Shown piece after piece: positions 1 to 6,511 of a DNA stretch of 8,740 nucleotides. A program made the position numbers and the translations under genes. The notes under the pieces are model-generated. The model made no database searches and was not told the DNA's origin. It saw nothing but the letters and a program-made list of their open reading frames with translations. Origin of the DNA: Pseudomonas sp. UBA5782 (GTDB lineage Bacteria > Pseudomonadota > Gammaproteobacteria > Pseudomonadales > Pseudomonadaceae); contig DIEE01000162.1 in assembly GCA_002418465.1 (NCBI GenBank), forward strand, positions 1-8,740, read 5' to 3'. Position 1 is the first letter of the stretch. The number at the start of each line of letters is the position of its first letter.

Positions 1-540
1 CTGCGCGAACACCCGCACGGGCTTGACCTGGGCGCGCTCAAGCCGAACCTGGCGGCGCGGCTGAAGACCGCCAGCGGCAAGATCGAGGCGGCTCCGGCGT
101 TGCTGCTCGGCGACCTGCCGCGCTTCGCCGCGGTCACCCAGCCGCTGGCGGGCGAGCTGCTGCTGATCGGCCGTCGTCATGTGCGCAGCAACAATTCCTG
201 GATGCACAACTACCACCGCCTGGTGAAGGGCAAGCCGCGTCATCAGCTGCTGATGAACCCGGACGACCTGAACTCGCGCGGCCTGGCCGACGGCCAGCGC
301 GTGCGGGTCAGCTCAAGGGTCGGGCTGATCGAGGTGGAAGTCGCCGCCAGCGAGGACATGATGCCTGGCGTGGTCAGCCTGCCGCACGGCTGGGGCCATG
401 CGCGGCCTGGCGTGCAGACCGGGATCGCCAGCGCGCAACCTGGCGTCAGCGCCAACGACCTTACCGATGAGCGCCAGCTGGATGCACTGTCCGGCAACGC
501 CGCGCTGAACGGCGTGCCGGTGAAGGTCGAAGCGGCCTGA
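1..540 (+). CDS. Molybdopterin oxidoreductase, C-terminal part (5' end outside window)
   Basis: An open frame enters from base 1 and ends at TGA 538-540, giving the last 179 residues of a larger protein. What is visible is the molybdopterin-dinucleotide binding domain that closes DMSO-reductase-family enzymes. An LLLIGRRHVRSNNSWMHN segment (about residues 53-70 of the visible part) is followed by a beta-rich stretch with LMNPDDL, VRVSSRVG and the PGVVSLPHGWGH motif. That last motif is typical of formate-dehydrogenase/nitrate-reductase-like enzymes. The catalytic part, any Cys/Sec ligand and any N-terminal Fe-S cluster lie upstream, so the substrate cannot be named. PAO1 has a gene annotated only as a probable oxidoreductase at the corresponding place (from memory). 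The family call is firm; the specific reaction is unknown. Confidence 0.85.
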   Translation: MREHPHGLDLGALKPNLAARLKTASGKIEAAPALLLGDLPRFAAVTQPLAGELLLIGRRHVRSNNSWMHNYHRLVKGKPRHQLLMNPDDLNSRGLADGQRVRVSSRVGLIEVEVAASEDMMPGVVSLPHGWGHARPGVQTGIASAQPGVSANDLTDERQLDALSGNAALNGVPVKVEAA

Positions 541-557
541 GCGCATGGCGCTATGCG

Positions 558-585
558 TTGCGGGGCCGGGCGTTTCCGTTACAAT
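558..585 (+). promoter_or_regulatory. Possible sigma-70 promoter of grxD
   Basis: TTGCGG (558-563) and TACAAT (580-585, five of six consensus bases) are separated by 16 bp in the gap between the oxidoreductase gene and grxD. The -10 is good and the -35 matches only in its TTG. Transcription would start near 592, leaving a leader of about 43 nt. This is a motif match only. Confidence 0.4.
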
Positions 586-634
586 GCCGCCATCGTGCCG
601 GCCATTGGGTCGGATAGTTCAGCCGAGGTGAGCC

Positions 635-961
635 ATGGATATCATCGAAACCATCAAAGAGCAGATCGCCAACAATACCGTCCTGCTGTACATGAAAGGC
701 TCGCCGAATGCCCCGCAGTGCGGCTTCTCGGCACGCGCCACCCAGGTGCTGATGGCCTGCGGCGAGAAATTCGCCTACGTGGACATCCTGCAGAACCCGG
801 AAATCCGCGCCAACCTACCGAAGTACGCCAACTGGCCGACCTTCCCGCAGCTGTGGGTGGGTGGCGAACTGGTTGGCGGCAGCGACATCCTCGCCGAGAT
901 GTTCGAGAAGGGCGAACTGCAGCAACTGATCAAGGCTGCCACCGGCAAAGCCGACGCCTGA
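635..961 (+). CDS. grxD: Monothiol glutaredoxin, Grx4/GrxD family
   Basis: The protein has 108 residues, a normal length for a single-domain bacterial monothiol glutaredoxin. The family signature CGFS is at residues 29-32, preceded by the MKGSP segment that follows the first strand. Further on are the cis-proline TFPQLWVGGELVGGSD region and a C-terminal helix. CGFS glutaredoxins bind a bridging [2Fe-2S] cluster with glutathione, usually as a homodimer or with BolA-type proteins, and act in the cytoplasm in Fe-S cluster trafficking and iron sensing rather than as thiol reductases. The ATG at 635 has a GAGG Shine-Dalgarno about 6 nt upstream, and the N-terminus matches the family. It converges on bfrB and is followed by a strong hairpin terminator. 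Its position beside bfrB and bfd fits a local iron/Fe-S theme. Confidence 0.97.
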   Translation: MDIIETIKEQIANNTVLLYMKGSPNAPQCGFSARATQVLMACGEKFAYVDILQNPEIRANLPKYANWPTFPQLWVGGELVGGSDILAEMFEKGELQQLIKAATGKADA

Positions 962-980
962 TCCGTTCCCTGTACGCAGA

Positions 981-1010
981 AAACCCCGCTTCGGCGGGGT
1001 TTCTCGTTTC
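981..1010 (+). terminator. Rho-independent terminator of grxD
   Basis: A perfect 9-bp stem (981-989 pairs with 994-1002) has a TTCG tetraloop and is followed by a pyrimidine-rich TTCTCGTTTC tail. It begins 20 bp after the grxD stop. The A-rich start of the stem means it could also stop minus-strand transcripts that pass the bfrB terminator. Confidence 0.85.
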
Positions 1011-1020
1011 TGCAGGCATG

Positions 1021-1045
1021 AAAAGGGCGGGCCGAAGCCCGCCTT
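1021..1045 (-). terminator. Rho-independent terminator of bfrB
   Basis: A 7-bp GC-only stem (1026-1032 pairs with 1037-1043) has a four-base CGAA loop (TTCG read on the minus strand). Read on the minus strand it is followed by CTTTTC. It lies 18 bp beyond the bfrB stop and sits next to the separate grxD terminator, so this convergent gap has one hairpin for each direction. Confidence 0.8.
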
Positions 1046-1062
1046 CTTCCAATCGCCGAGGA

Positions 1063-1533
1063 TTACTCGTCCATCTGCGACTGCAGGTAGTTTTCCATGC
1101 CGACCTTGTCGATCAGGCCCAGCTGGGTTTCCAGCCAGTCGATGTGCTCTTCTTCGGACTCGAGGATGTCTTCGAGCAGATCGCGGGTCGCGTAGTCACC
1201 GACGCTCTCGCAGTAGGCGATGGCCGATTTCAGGTCACCATGCGCCTTGTGTTCGAGGTTGAGATCGCACTCGAGCATTTCTTTGGTGTTCTCGCCGATC
1301 AGCAGCTTGCCCAGTTCCTGCAGGTTGGGCAGGCCTTCGAGGAAGAGGATGCGCTTGATCAGCTTGTCCGCATGCTTCATCTCGTCGATGGACTCGTGGT
1401 ACTCGTGCTTGCCGAGCTTTTCCAGGCCCCAGTCTTCGTACATGCGCGCATGCAGGAAGTACTGGTTGATGGCGATGAGCTCGTTACCGAGAATTTTGTT
1501 CAGGTGCTGGATGACTTGCTTGTCGCCTTTCAT
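1063..1533 (-). CDS. bfrB: Bacterioferritin BfrB (heme-containing iron store)
   Basis: The protein has 156 residues, the usual size of a 24-subunit bacterioferritin subunit, and closely resembles P. aeruginosa BfrB from its first residues (MKGDKQVIQHLNKILGNEL). The di-iron ferroxidase ligands are all present: E18, E51, H54, E94, E127 and H130. M52, the heme ligand between two subunits, is also intact. L68 and E81, known in P. aeruginosa BfrB as contacts for the ferredoxin Bfd, are conserved, so the visible bfd gene product is the likely partner. The complex oxidises Fe(II), stores it as a mineral in the cytoplasm, and releases it when electrons reach the heme through Bfd. The ATG has AGGA 8 nt upstream. 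bfrB has its own promoter region and is cut off from bfd by a terminator, so the two are neighbours but not one operon. Confidence 0.97.
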   Translation of the reverse strand: MKGDKQVIQHLNKILGNELIAINQYFLHARMYEDWGLEKLGKHEYHESIDEMKHADKLIKRILFLEGLPNLQELGKLLIGENTKEMLECDLNLEHKAHGDLKSAIAYCESVGDYATRDLLEDILESEEEHIDWLETQLGLIDKVGMENYLQSQMDE

Positions 1534-1623
1534 TGGCCGGGTCCTGTCGCAAGATGTGGGCAGGCTCGGAGTTTGTCGCGACGGGAATCCGATGTCAAAC
1601 CTAAGTTATTGAATTACAAGAAG

Positions 1624-1652
1624 ATTATAATCCGAATGAGAATGTTTGAGTT
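1624..1652 (-). promoter_or_regulatory. Likely bfrB promoter with Fur-like half-site
   Basis: On the minus strand there is a perfect TATAAT (plus 1624-1629). It sits inside the palindrome GATTATAATC (1623-1632). At 17-bp spacing the -35 position (1647-1652) reads AACTCA, which is poor. Between them lies AATGAGAATG (1635-1644), which contains the Fur-box half-site TGAGAAT; the partner half (1645-1651) matches only 2 of 7 bases. The leader would be about 85 nt. A second candidate closer to the gene is TTGACA (plus 1593-1598) with a weak CAAACT 17 bp downstream. A good -10 with a poor -35 suggests dependence on an activator or an alternative promoter; this is inference. Confidence 0.5.
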
Positions 1653-1688
1653 CCGCATCTCAACGCTAAATCATTGAATTAAGGCATA

Positions 1689-1722
1689 AAAAAACCGGAC
1701 ATGAAGTCCGGTTTTTTGTTTT
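1689..1722 (-). terminator. Strong terminator between bfd and bfrB
   Basis: A perfect 12-bp stem (1689-1700 pairs with 1706-1717) has a five-base loop, with an A-run on one side and a T-run on the other, so it can work in both directions. Read on the minus strand it follows the bfd stop by 8 bp and ends in a run of T. It should stop bfd transcripts before the bfrB promoter, which makes the two genes separate transcription units. Confidence 0.92.
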
Positions 1723-1730
1723 TACTGAAT

Positions 1731-1946
1731 TCACGCGGCTACGAAATTTCCCGAGAAATTCGCCGCGGCCTGGCTTTGCGCCTCGCCGATGGTGTCCCGC
1801 ACCACCTGCTTGGCCAGGCAGGCGCACTTGCCGCACTGTTTGCCCACACCCAATGTTTCGCGCACATCGCGATAGCTGCAGCAGCCTTCGTAAATCGCAT
1901 CGCGGATTTGTCCGTCGGTGACACCTTGGCAGAGGCAGACATACAT
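1731..1946 (-). CDS. bfd: Bacterioferritin-associated ferredoxin Bfd
   Basis: A 71-residue protein of the BFD-like [2Fe-2S] family. The cluster ligands are C4, C6, C38 and C41, in the order CLC near the N-terminus and QCGKCAC later. The first residues MYVCLC and the CCSYRDVRE segment match P. aeruginosa Bfd almost exactly. Y2 and L5, which in that protein insert into the BfrB surface, are present. Bfd docks on BfrB and passes electrons to its heme so that stored Fe(III) is reduced and released. The ATG at 1946 is fixed by the need for MYVCLC at the N-terminus, although the Shine-Dalgarno is weak. The upstream sequence has a Fur box within a sigma-70 promoter, which fits induction under iron shortage. 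The C-terminal 15 residues are Ala/Ser-rich and probably disordered. Confidence 0.96.
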   Translation of the reverse strand: MYVCLCQGVTDGQIRDAIYEGCCSYRDVRETLGVGKQCGKCACLAKQVVRDTIGEAQSQAAANFSGNFVAA

Positions 1947-1981
1947 AGATAAGGGCTCATCAGAATTGAGTCGATGGAACG

Positions 1982-2010
1982 ATATTAATCTAAATGAGAA
2001 TGATAGTCAA
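1982..2010 (-). promoter_or_regulatory. Predicted sigma-70 promoter of bfd
   Basis: On the minus strand TTGACT (plus 2005-2010, five of six) and TAATAT (plus 1982-1987, four of six) are 17 bp apart. The start would be near 1975, giving a leader of about 30 nt before the bfd ATG at 1946. The Fur box fills the spacer and the -35. Confidence 0.7.
1990..2009. promoter_or_regulatory. Fur box in the bfd promoter
   Basis: The stretch 1995-2009 reads as two heptamers around one base: TGAGAAT, G, ATAGTCA. Against the 7-1-7 Fur consensus TGATAAT-N-ATTATCA this is 6 of 7 plus 5 of 7. Against the 19-bp consensus, 1990-2008 matches 12 of 19. Because it covers the promoter spacer and -35, iron-loaded Fur bound here would block polymerase. 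That would repress bfd when iron is plentiful and release it when iron is short. The motif is seen; the regulation is inferred, in line with the known low-iron induction of bfd in P. aeruginosa. Confidence 0.7.
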
Positions 2011-2040
2011 AAGATCGAGCTTCGCATTTGGGATTGGAAT

Positions 2041-2057
2041 TAATCAAGTCTAATCAA
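2041..2057. repeat. TAATCAA direct repeat upstream of bfd
   Basis: Two identical TAATCAA heptamers (2041-2047 and 2051-2057) are 10 bp apart start to start, one helical turn, in an AT-rich patch about 30 bp upstream of the bfd -35. This spacing would suit a regulator binding one face of the DNA, but no known regulator is recognised. Chance is possible in AT-rich DNA. Confidence 0.4.
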
Positions 2058-2216
2058 TGGGTTATTGGCGTTTATGGTGGTCTCCGAGAGCGTGCTCACG
2101 AAGGAGATTGCTGCTGGATGATGAGCGGTAACCGGACGTTCATATCGCTCTGCCGGCATCCGCGCAGCGCGTGTGCGGCAACGCAGGCTGCCTGTCACGG
2201 CGAGAATTACACTGGC
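2058..2216. other. Intergenic stretch without a recognised gene
   Basis: The gap between bfd and rnt (1947-2271) holds the bfd promoter, the Fur box, the TAATCAA repeat and the rnt terminator. The remaining bases 2058-2216 contain no coding frame with homology I recognise and no strong hairpin with a T-run. In PAO1 a peroxidase gene (PA3529, from memory) lies at this place; I see no remnant of a peroxiredoxin here in either direction. Confidence 0.5.
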
Positions 2217-2218
2217 CG

Positions 2219-2243
2219 AAACAAGCCCGGCATCGCCGGGCTT
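2219..2243 (-). terminator. Terminator after rnt
   Basis: A 9-bp perfect stem (2223-2231 pairs with 2235-2243) has a tight ATC loop. Read on the minus strand, its end and the bases that follow run TTGTTTC. It lies 28 bp beyond the rnt stop and closes the pyrC-rnt unit. The T-run is short, so efficiency is uncertain. Confidence 0.75.
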
Positions 2244-2271
2244 CTTGATCCATGCGTGGAGCAGGCAGGCC

Positions 2272-2946
2272 TCAATCGTCGAAGTCTTCCCAGCCACCCA
2301 TCTGCTTCCAGCGGTTGACGATGCCGCAGAACAGCTCGGCGGTCTTGTCGGTGTCGTAGCGCGCCGAATGCGCCTCGCGACCGTCGAAGTCGATACCGGC
2401 GGACTGGCACGAGCGCGCCAGCACCGTCTGCCCGTAGGCGAGACCGGCGAGGGTGGCGGTGTCGAAGCTGGAGAACGGGTGGAACGGGTTGCGCTTGATG
2501 CCGGTGCGCGCCACTGCGGCGTTGAGAAAGCCGAGGTCGAAGGCGCTGTTGTGGCCGACCAGGATCGCCCGCTTGCAGCCGTTGGCTTTCACCGCCTTGC
2601 GCACGCCGCGGAAGATGTCGGTCAGCGCGGTTTCCTCGCTCACCGCCATGCGCAGCGGGTGGTCGAGCTTGATGCCGGTGAACTCCAGCGCCGCCGCCTC
2701 GATGTTCGCGCCCTCGAACGGCTCGACGCGGAAGAAGTGGCTGTGCTCGGGGAACAGGAAGCCGTCCTGATCCATGCCTATCGTCACCGCGGCGATTTCC
2801 AGCAGCGCGTCTGTCGCGGCATTGAAACCACCGCATTCCACGTCCACGACCACCGGCAGGTAGCCGCGGAAACGCAGCGCCATCGGGTGGCGCGGGCCGC
2901 TCGGCAGGCTGCCGTCGAGTTCGTCGTCGTACTGATCTTCACTCAC
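2272..2946 (-). CDS. rnt: Ribonuclease T
   Basis: A 224-residue DEDDh 3'-5' exonuclease that trims the 3' ends of tRNA and other stable RNAs, including end turnover of tRNA-CCA. All catalytic residues are visible: D35 and E37 (VVDVECGGF), D137 (GHNSAFD), H193 and D198 (EAHSARYDTDKT). Each is offset by 12 from the E. coli numbering because of a longer N-terminal tail. D162 (SSFDTAT) is also kept. The start is GTG (minus-strand codon at 2944-2946), with GGAG 8 nt upstream inside pyrC. This GTG overlaps the pyrC stop as GTGA, so translation is probably coupled. The acidic first 12 residues are likely flexible. It is followed by a terminator. Confidence 0.96.
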   Translation of the reverse strand: MSEDQYDDELDGSLPSGPRHPMALRFRGYLPVVVDVECGGFNAATDALLEIAAVTIGMDQDGFLFPEHSHFFRVEPFEGANIEAAALEFTGIKLDHPLRMAVSEETALTDIFRGVRKAVKANGCKRAILVGHNSAFDLGFLNAAVARTGIKRNPFHPFSSFDTATLAGLAYGQTVLARSCQSAGIDFDGREAHSARYDTDKTAELFCGIVNRWKQMGGWEDFDD

Positions 2947-3989
2947 GCGTTGGTCTCCAGCAGGCGCCAGCGCAGGGTTTCACCGGCGCGCAGGGGCACG
3001 ACGGCGTGTTCGCCGAAGGGCAGGGTAGCAGGGGCTTTCCAGTCTTCACGGACCAGCGTGATCTGTTCCTGATTGCGCGGAAGGCCGTAGAAATCCGCGC
3101 CGAAGTGGCTGGCGAAGGCTTCCAGGCGCGGCAGCGCGTTGCGTTGCTCGAAGGCCTCGGCGTACAGCTCGATGGCGGCGTAGGCTGTGTAGCAGCCGGC
3201 GCAACCGCAGGCGTTTTCCTTGGCGTGTTGCGCGTGCGGCGCTGAATCGGTGCCGAGGAAGAACTTCGGGTTGCCGCTGGTGGCCGCGCCGAGCAGGGCT
3301 TCCTGGTGCGTGTTGCGCTTGAGGATCGGCAGGCAATAGAAGTGCGGGCGAATGCCGCCGACCAGCATGTGGTTGCGGTTGTACAGCAGGTGGTGCGCGG
3401 TGATAGTGGCGCCGACGTTGGCCGGGGCCGTCTCGACGAACTGCACCGCCTCCTGGGTGGTGATGTGCTCGAACACCACTTTCAGTGTCGGGAAACGCTC
3501 GACTACCCGGCGCAGATGCTCGTCGATGAACACTTTCTCGCGGTCGAACACGTCGATCTCGCCACGCGTGACCTCGCCGTGCACCAGCAGCGGCATGCCG
3601 CATTCGGCCAGGGCTTCGAGGGCCGGGAAAATCGTGTCGATGCGGGTCACGCCGGAGTCGGAGTTGGTCGTCGCGCCGGCCGGGTAGAGCTTGGCGGCGT
3701 ACACGAAGCCCGACGCCTTGGCCGCGCGGATATCCTCGGGCTGGGTGCGATCGGTAAGGTAGAGCACCATCAGCGGTTCGAAGCGACTGCCCTGCGGTCG
3801 CGCAGCGAGGATGCGTTCGCGATAGCCCGCCGCTTCCTCGGCATTGCGTACCGGCGGTACCAGGTTGGGCATGACGATGACGCGGGCGAAGCTGCGTGCG
3901 GCATCGCCAACGGTGAACGGCAGCGCCGCGCCGTCGCGCAGGTGGATGTGCCAGTCATCGGGGCGCAGCAGGGTAAGGCGGTCGGACAT
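2943..3989 (-). CDS. pyrC: Dihydroorotase, E. coli PyrC type
   Basis: Converts carbamoyl-aspartate to dihydroorotate, the third step of pyrimidine synthesis, as a cytoplasmic zinc enzyme. The protein has 348 residues, the same length as E. coli PyrC. The binuclear metal site is complete: H14 and H16 (DDWHIHLRD), the carboxylated lysine K100 (YAAKLYP), H137 (LLVHGEV) and H175 (VFEHITT). The catalytic aspartate is D248 (LGTDSAPH). I chose the ATG at 3987-3989 rather than a start 20 codons upstream at 4049, because MSDRLTLLRPDDWH matches the family N-terminus and a GGAA lies about 8 nt upstream. The stop overlaps rnt by 4 nt. Divergent from motY. No convincing sigma-70 promoter was found in the 210-bp gap. 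Confidence 0.97.
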   Translation of the reverse strand: MSDRLTLLRPDDWHIHLRDGAALPFTVGDAARSFARVIVMPNLVPPVRNAEEAAGYRERILAARPQGSRFEPLMVLYLTDRTQPEDIRAAKASGFVYAAKLYPAGATTNSDSGVTRIDTIFPALEALAECGMPLLVHGEVTRGEIDVFDREKVFIDEHLRRVVERFPTLKVVFEHITTQEAVQFVETAPANVGATITAHHLLYNRNHMLVGGIRPHFYCLPILKRNTHQEALLGAATSGNPKFFLGTDSAPHAQHAKENACGCAGCYTAYAAIELYAEAFEQRNALPRLEAFASHFGADFYGLPRNQEQITLVREDWKAPATLPFGEHAVVPLRAGETLRWRLLETNA

Positions 3990-4136
3990 GGAGATTTCCA
4001 GGCGGTGAAAGCTGTCGGGAATGCTACCGGAAAAGCGCTGTGGCGGCACGCCGCAGTTCCGCGCACGCCGCCTGGCGCGCCGACGGCAGGCATCGCGGCG
4101 GCGTACTGGCCATTCGCCGAAGCATGCCCGTCGCCT

Positions 4137-4163
4137 TCAAGTTTTCCGCCAAGGCACCGATAC
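4137..4163 (+). promoter_or_regulatory. FliA (sigma-28) promoter of motY
   Basis: TCAAGTTT (4137-4144) and ACCGATAC (4156-4163) are separated by exactly 11 bp. Against the sigma-28 consensus TAAAGTTT-N11-GCCGATAA this is 7 of 8 and 6 of 8. Transcription would start near 4171, about 29 nt before the motY GTG. A flagellar sigma-factor promoter directly in front of a motility gene makes chance unlikely. Confidence 0.8.
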
Positions 4164-4199
4164 CCATCGGGAATGTAGTTTTTCTTCGTGGAGCCTCCC

Positions 4200-5132
4200 G
4201 TGCGCCAGCGTTATTTCGCCCTGCTCTGTGCGTTCGCCAGCCTGCCGGCCGCCGCCATTTCCTTCCAGACGCGCCTGGAGAAGGCCGAGTGGCAGGTACA
4301 GGGCGATCAGTTCGAGTGCCGCCTTTCGCAACCGATCACCGATTTCGGTAGCGGCGAGTTCGTGCGCAAGGCCGGCGAGCAGGCGGTATTCCGTCTGAAT
4401 GCCCGTGAGCACTGGCTGGGCAACGGCTCGGCAACCCTGCTGGCGGCGGCGGCGCCCTGGCAGCCGGGGCGTGGCGACATCAACCTCGGTGCGGTAACGG
4501 TGGGCAATGGAGACGTGCCGTTCAGCAGCAGCCAGCAGCAGGCCGGGCGCCTGCTCACCGGTCTGCTGGAAGGGCGCAGTCCGCTAGTGCGCCATCGCAC
4601 CCTGCAGGGCGGCGACAGCCTCGAAGTGCGCCTGCTGCCGACCAATTTCAGCAAGGCCTACAACGATTATCTCGGCTGCACCGCCAAGCTGCTGCCGGTC
4701 AATTACGACCAGGTGAAGCAGGCGACGCTGGGCTTTCCCGGCGGCGGTACCGATCTGGACGACACCACCCGCGCAAAGCTCGACATCATCCTGCAACTGG
4801 TCAAGGCCGACCCCAGCATCAACCGCTTCAGCCTCGACGGCTATTCCGACAACAGCGGAAATCGCCTGATCAATCGCGATCTGTCGCGCCGCCGCGCGCT
4901 GGCGGTGCAGGATTACCTCAAGGCAAACGGCATCGGCGAAGAGCAGATCACCATGCGCTTCTATGGCGAGCAGTACCCGCTGGTGCCCAACAGCAACGCC
5001 GCCAACAGGGCGAAGAATCGCCGCGTAACCCTGCACCTGTCGCGCGAGGCGGCGCCGAGCGAGGAGGCCAAACAGGCCGCGCCGGAAACCCCTGCAACAG
5101 CGGCGCCCGCGGCGGCTGCCTCCACCTCCTGA
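4200..5132 (+). CDS. motY: Flagellar stator-associated protein MotY
   Basis: A 310-residue exported protein. Residues 1-19 form a signal peptide (RQRYFALLCAFASLPAAA) with likely cleavage before ISFQTRLE. The N-terminal half, including the EGDQFECRLSQPI-like segment and LLAAAAPWQPGRGDINLG, matches Pseudomonas MotY. The C-terminal half is an OmpA-like peptidoglycan-binding domain (roughly 160-285) with LDGYSDNSGN around 212-221, LSRRRALAVQDYL and NRAKNRRV. The last 25 residues are Ala/Pro/Glu-rich. MotY sits at the flagellar base in the periplasm and helps hold stators to the cell wall. The mature part has two cysteines, C40 and C160. Vibrio MotY has a disulfide with nearly the same spacing. 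I chose GTG 4200 over GTG 4188 because GGAG lies 6 nt upstream and the signal peptide then starts normally. Preceded by a FliA promoter. No MotX gene is visible. Confidence 0.95.
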   Translation: MRQRYFALLCAFASLPAAAISFQTRLEKAEWQVQGDQFECRLSQPITDFGSGEFVRKAGEQAVFRLNAREHWLGNGSATLLAAAAPWQPGRGDINLGAVTVGNGDVPFSSSQQQAGRLLTGLLEGRSPLVRHRTLQGGDSLEVRLLPTNFSKAYNDYLGCTAKLLPVNYDQVKQATLGFPGGGTDLDDTTRAKLDIILQLVKADPSINRFSLDGYSDNSGNRLINRDLSRRRALAVQDYLKANGIGEEQITMRFYGEQYPLVPNSNAANRAKNRRVTLHLSREAAPSEEAKQAAPETPATAAPAAAASTS

Positions 5133-5155
5133 GCGCGCAGCACGGACTCATTGGC

Positions 5156-5192
5156 TGTCGCCGAGTTGTCCTTGCCTGTCGCGCCCCTGTAA
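5156..5192 (+). promoter_or_regulatory. ArgR operator of argG
   Basis: Two half-sites have the spacing known for Pseudomonas ArgR (TGTCGC-N6-G-N-AA, five bases, then a repeat). TGTCGC is at 5156-5161 and again at 5177-5182, with G at 5168 and 5189 in the right places. The second half-site ends in the expected AA (5191-5192); the first has CC instead. The second half-site overlaps the predicted -35 of argG, so bound ArgR with arginine would be expected to repress. Confidence 0.75.
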
Positions 5193-5216
5193 ATCGCCCC
5201 GCGCGGCCGGTAGAAT
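5188..5216 (+). promoter_or_regulatory. Predicted sigma-70 promoter of argG
   Basis: TAGAAT (5211-5216, five of six) lies 17 bp after TGTAAA (5188-5193, three of six). The start would be near 5223, about 29 nt before the argG ATG. The weak -35 lies inside the ArgR operator. Confidence 0.6.
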
Positions 5217-5251
5217 CCAGGGTTTTCCGTATAACCCCGTGGAGCGATGGC

Positions 5252-6469
<1,218 letters not shown>

Positions 6470-6476
6470 CCTACTT

Positions 6477-6511
6477 GCCGGAGCCCGTTCCAGGGCTCCG
6501 GCATTCGCTTC
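6477..6511 (+). terminator. Terminator after argG
   Basis: A perfect 10-bp stem (6477-6486 pairs with 6493-6502) has a six-base loop, 7 bp after the argG stop. The following bases are ATTCGCTTCC, with only a few T residues, so it may end transcription less completely than the other hairpins in this window. Confidence 0.7.

Noticed and set aside
553..1677. A 374-codon plus-strand frame covering grxD and the antisense of bfrB
   Set aside because: Wrong frame for grxD and antisense to an intact bfrB; it reads through two terminators.
2028..2318. Possible small plus-strand gene in the bfd-rnt gap
   Set aside because: It passes through the rnt terminator and overlaps the rnt 3' end, has no Shine-Dalgarno and no similarity I recognise.
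2173..3072. A 299-codon plus-strand open frame antisense to rnt
   Set aside because: It runs through the rnt terminator, has Arg/Ala/Val-rich low-complexity content and no motif; rnt has all catalytic residues.
3306..4178. A 290-codon plus-strand open frame antisense to pyrC
   Set aside because: Antisense artefact; it continues across the pyrC start and into the motY promoter, with no known domain.
5220..5237. GGGTT/AACCC hairpin in the argG leader as an attenuator
   Set aside because: Only five base pairs, no T-run and no leader peptide with Arg codons; the ArgR operator explains regulation better.
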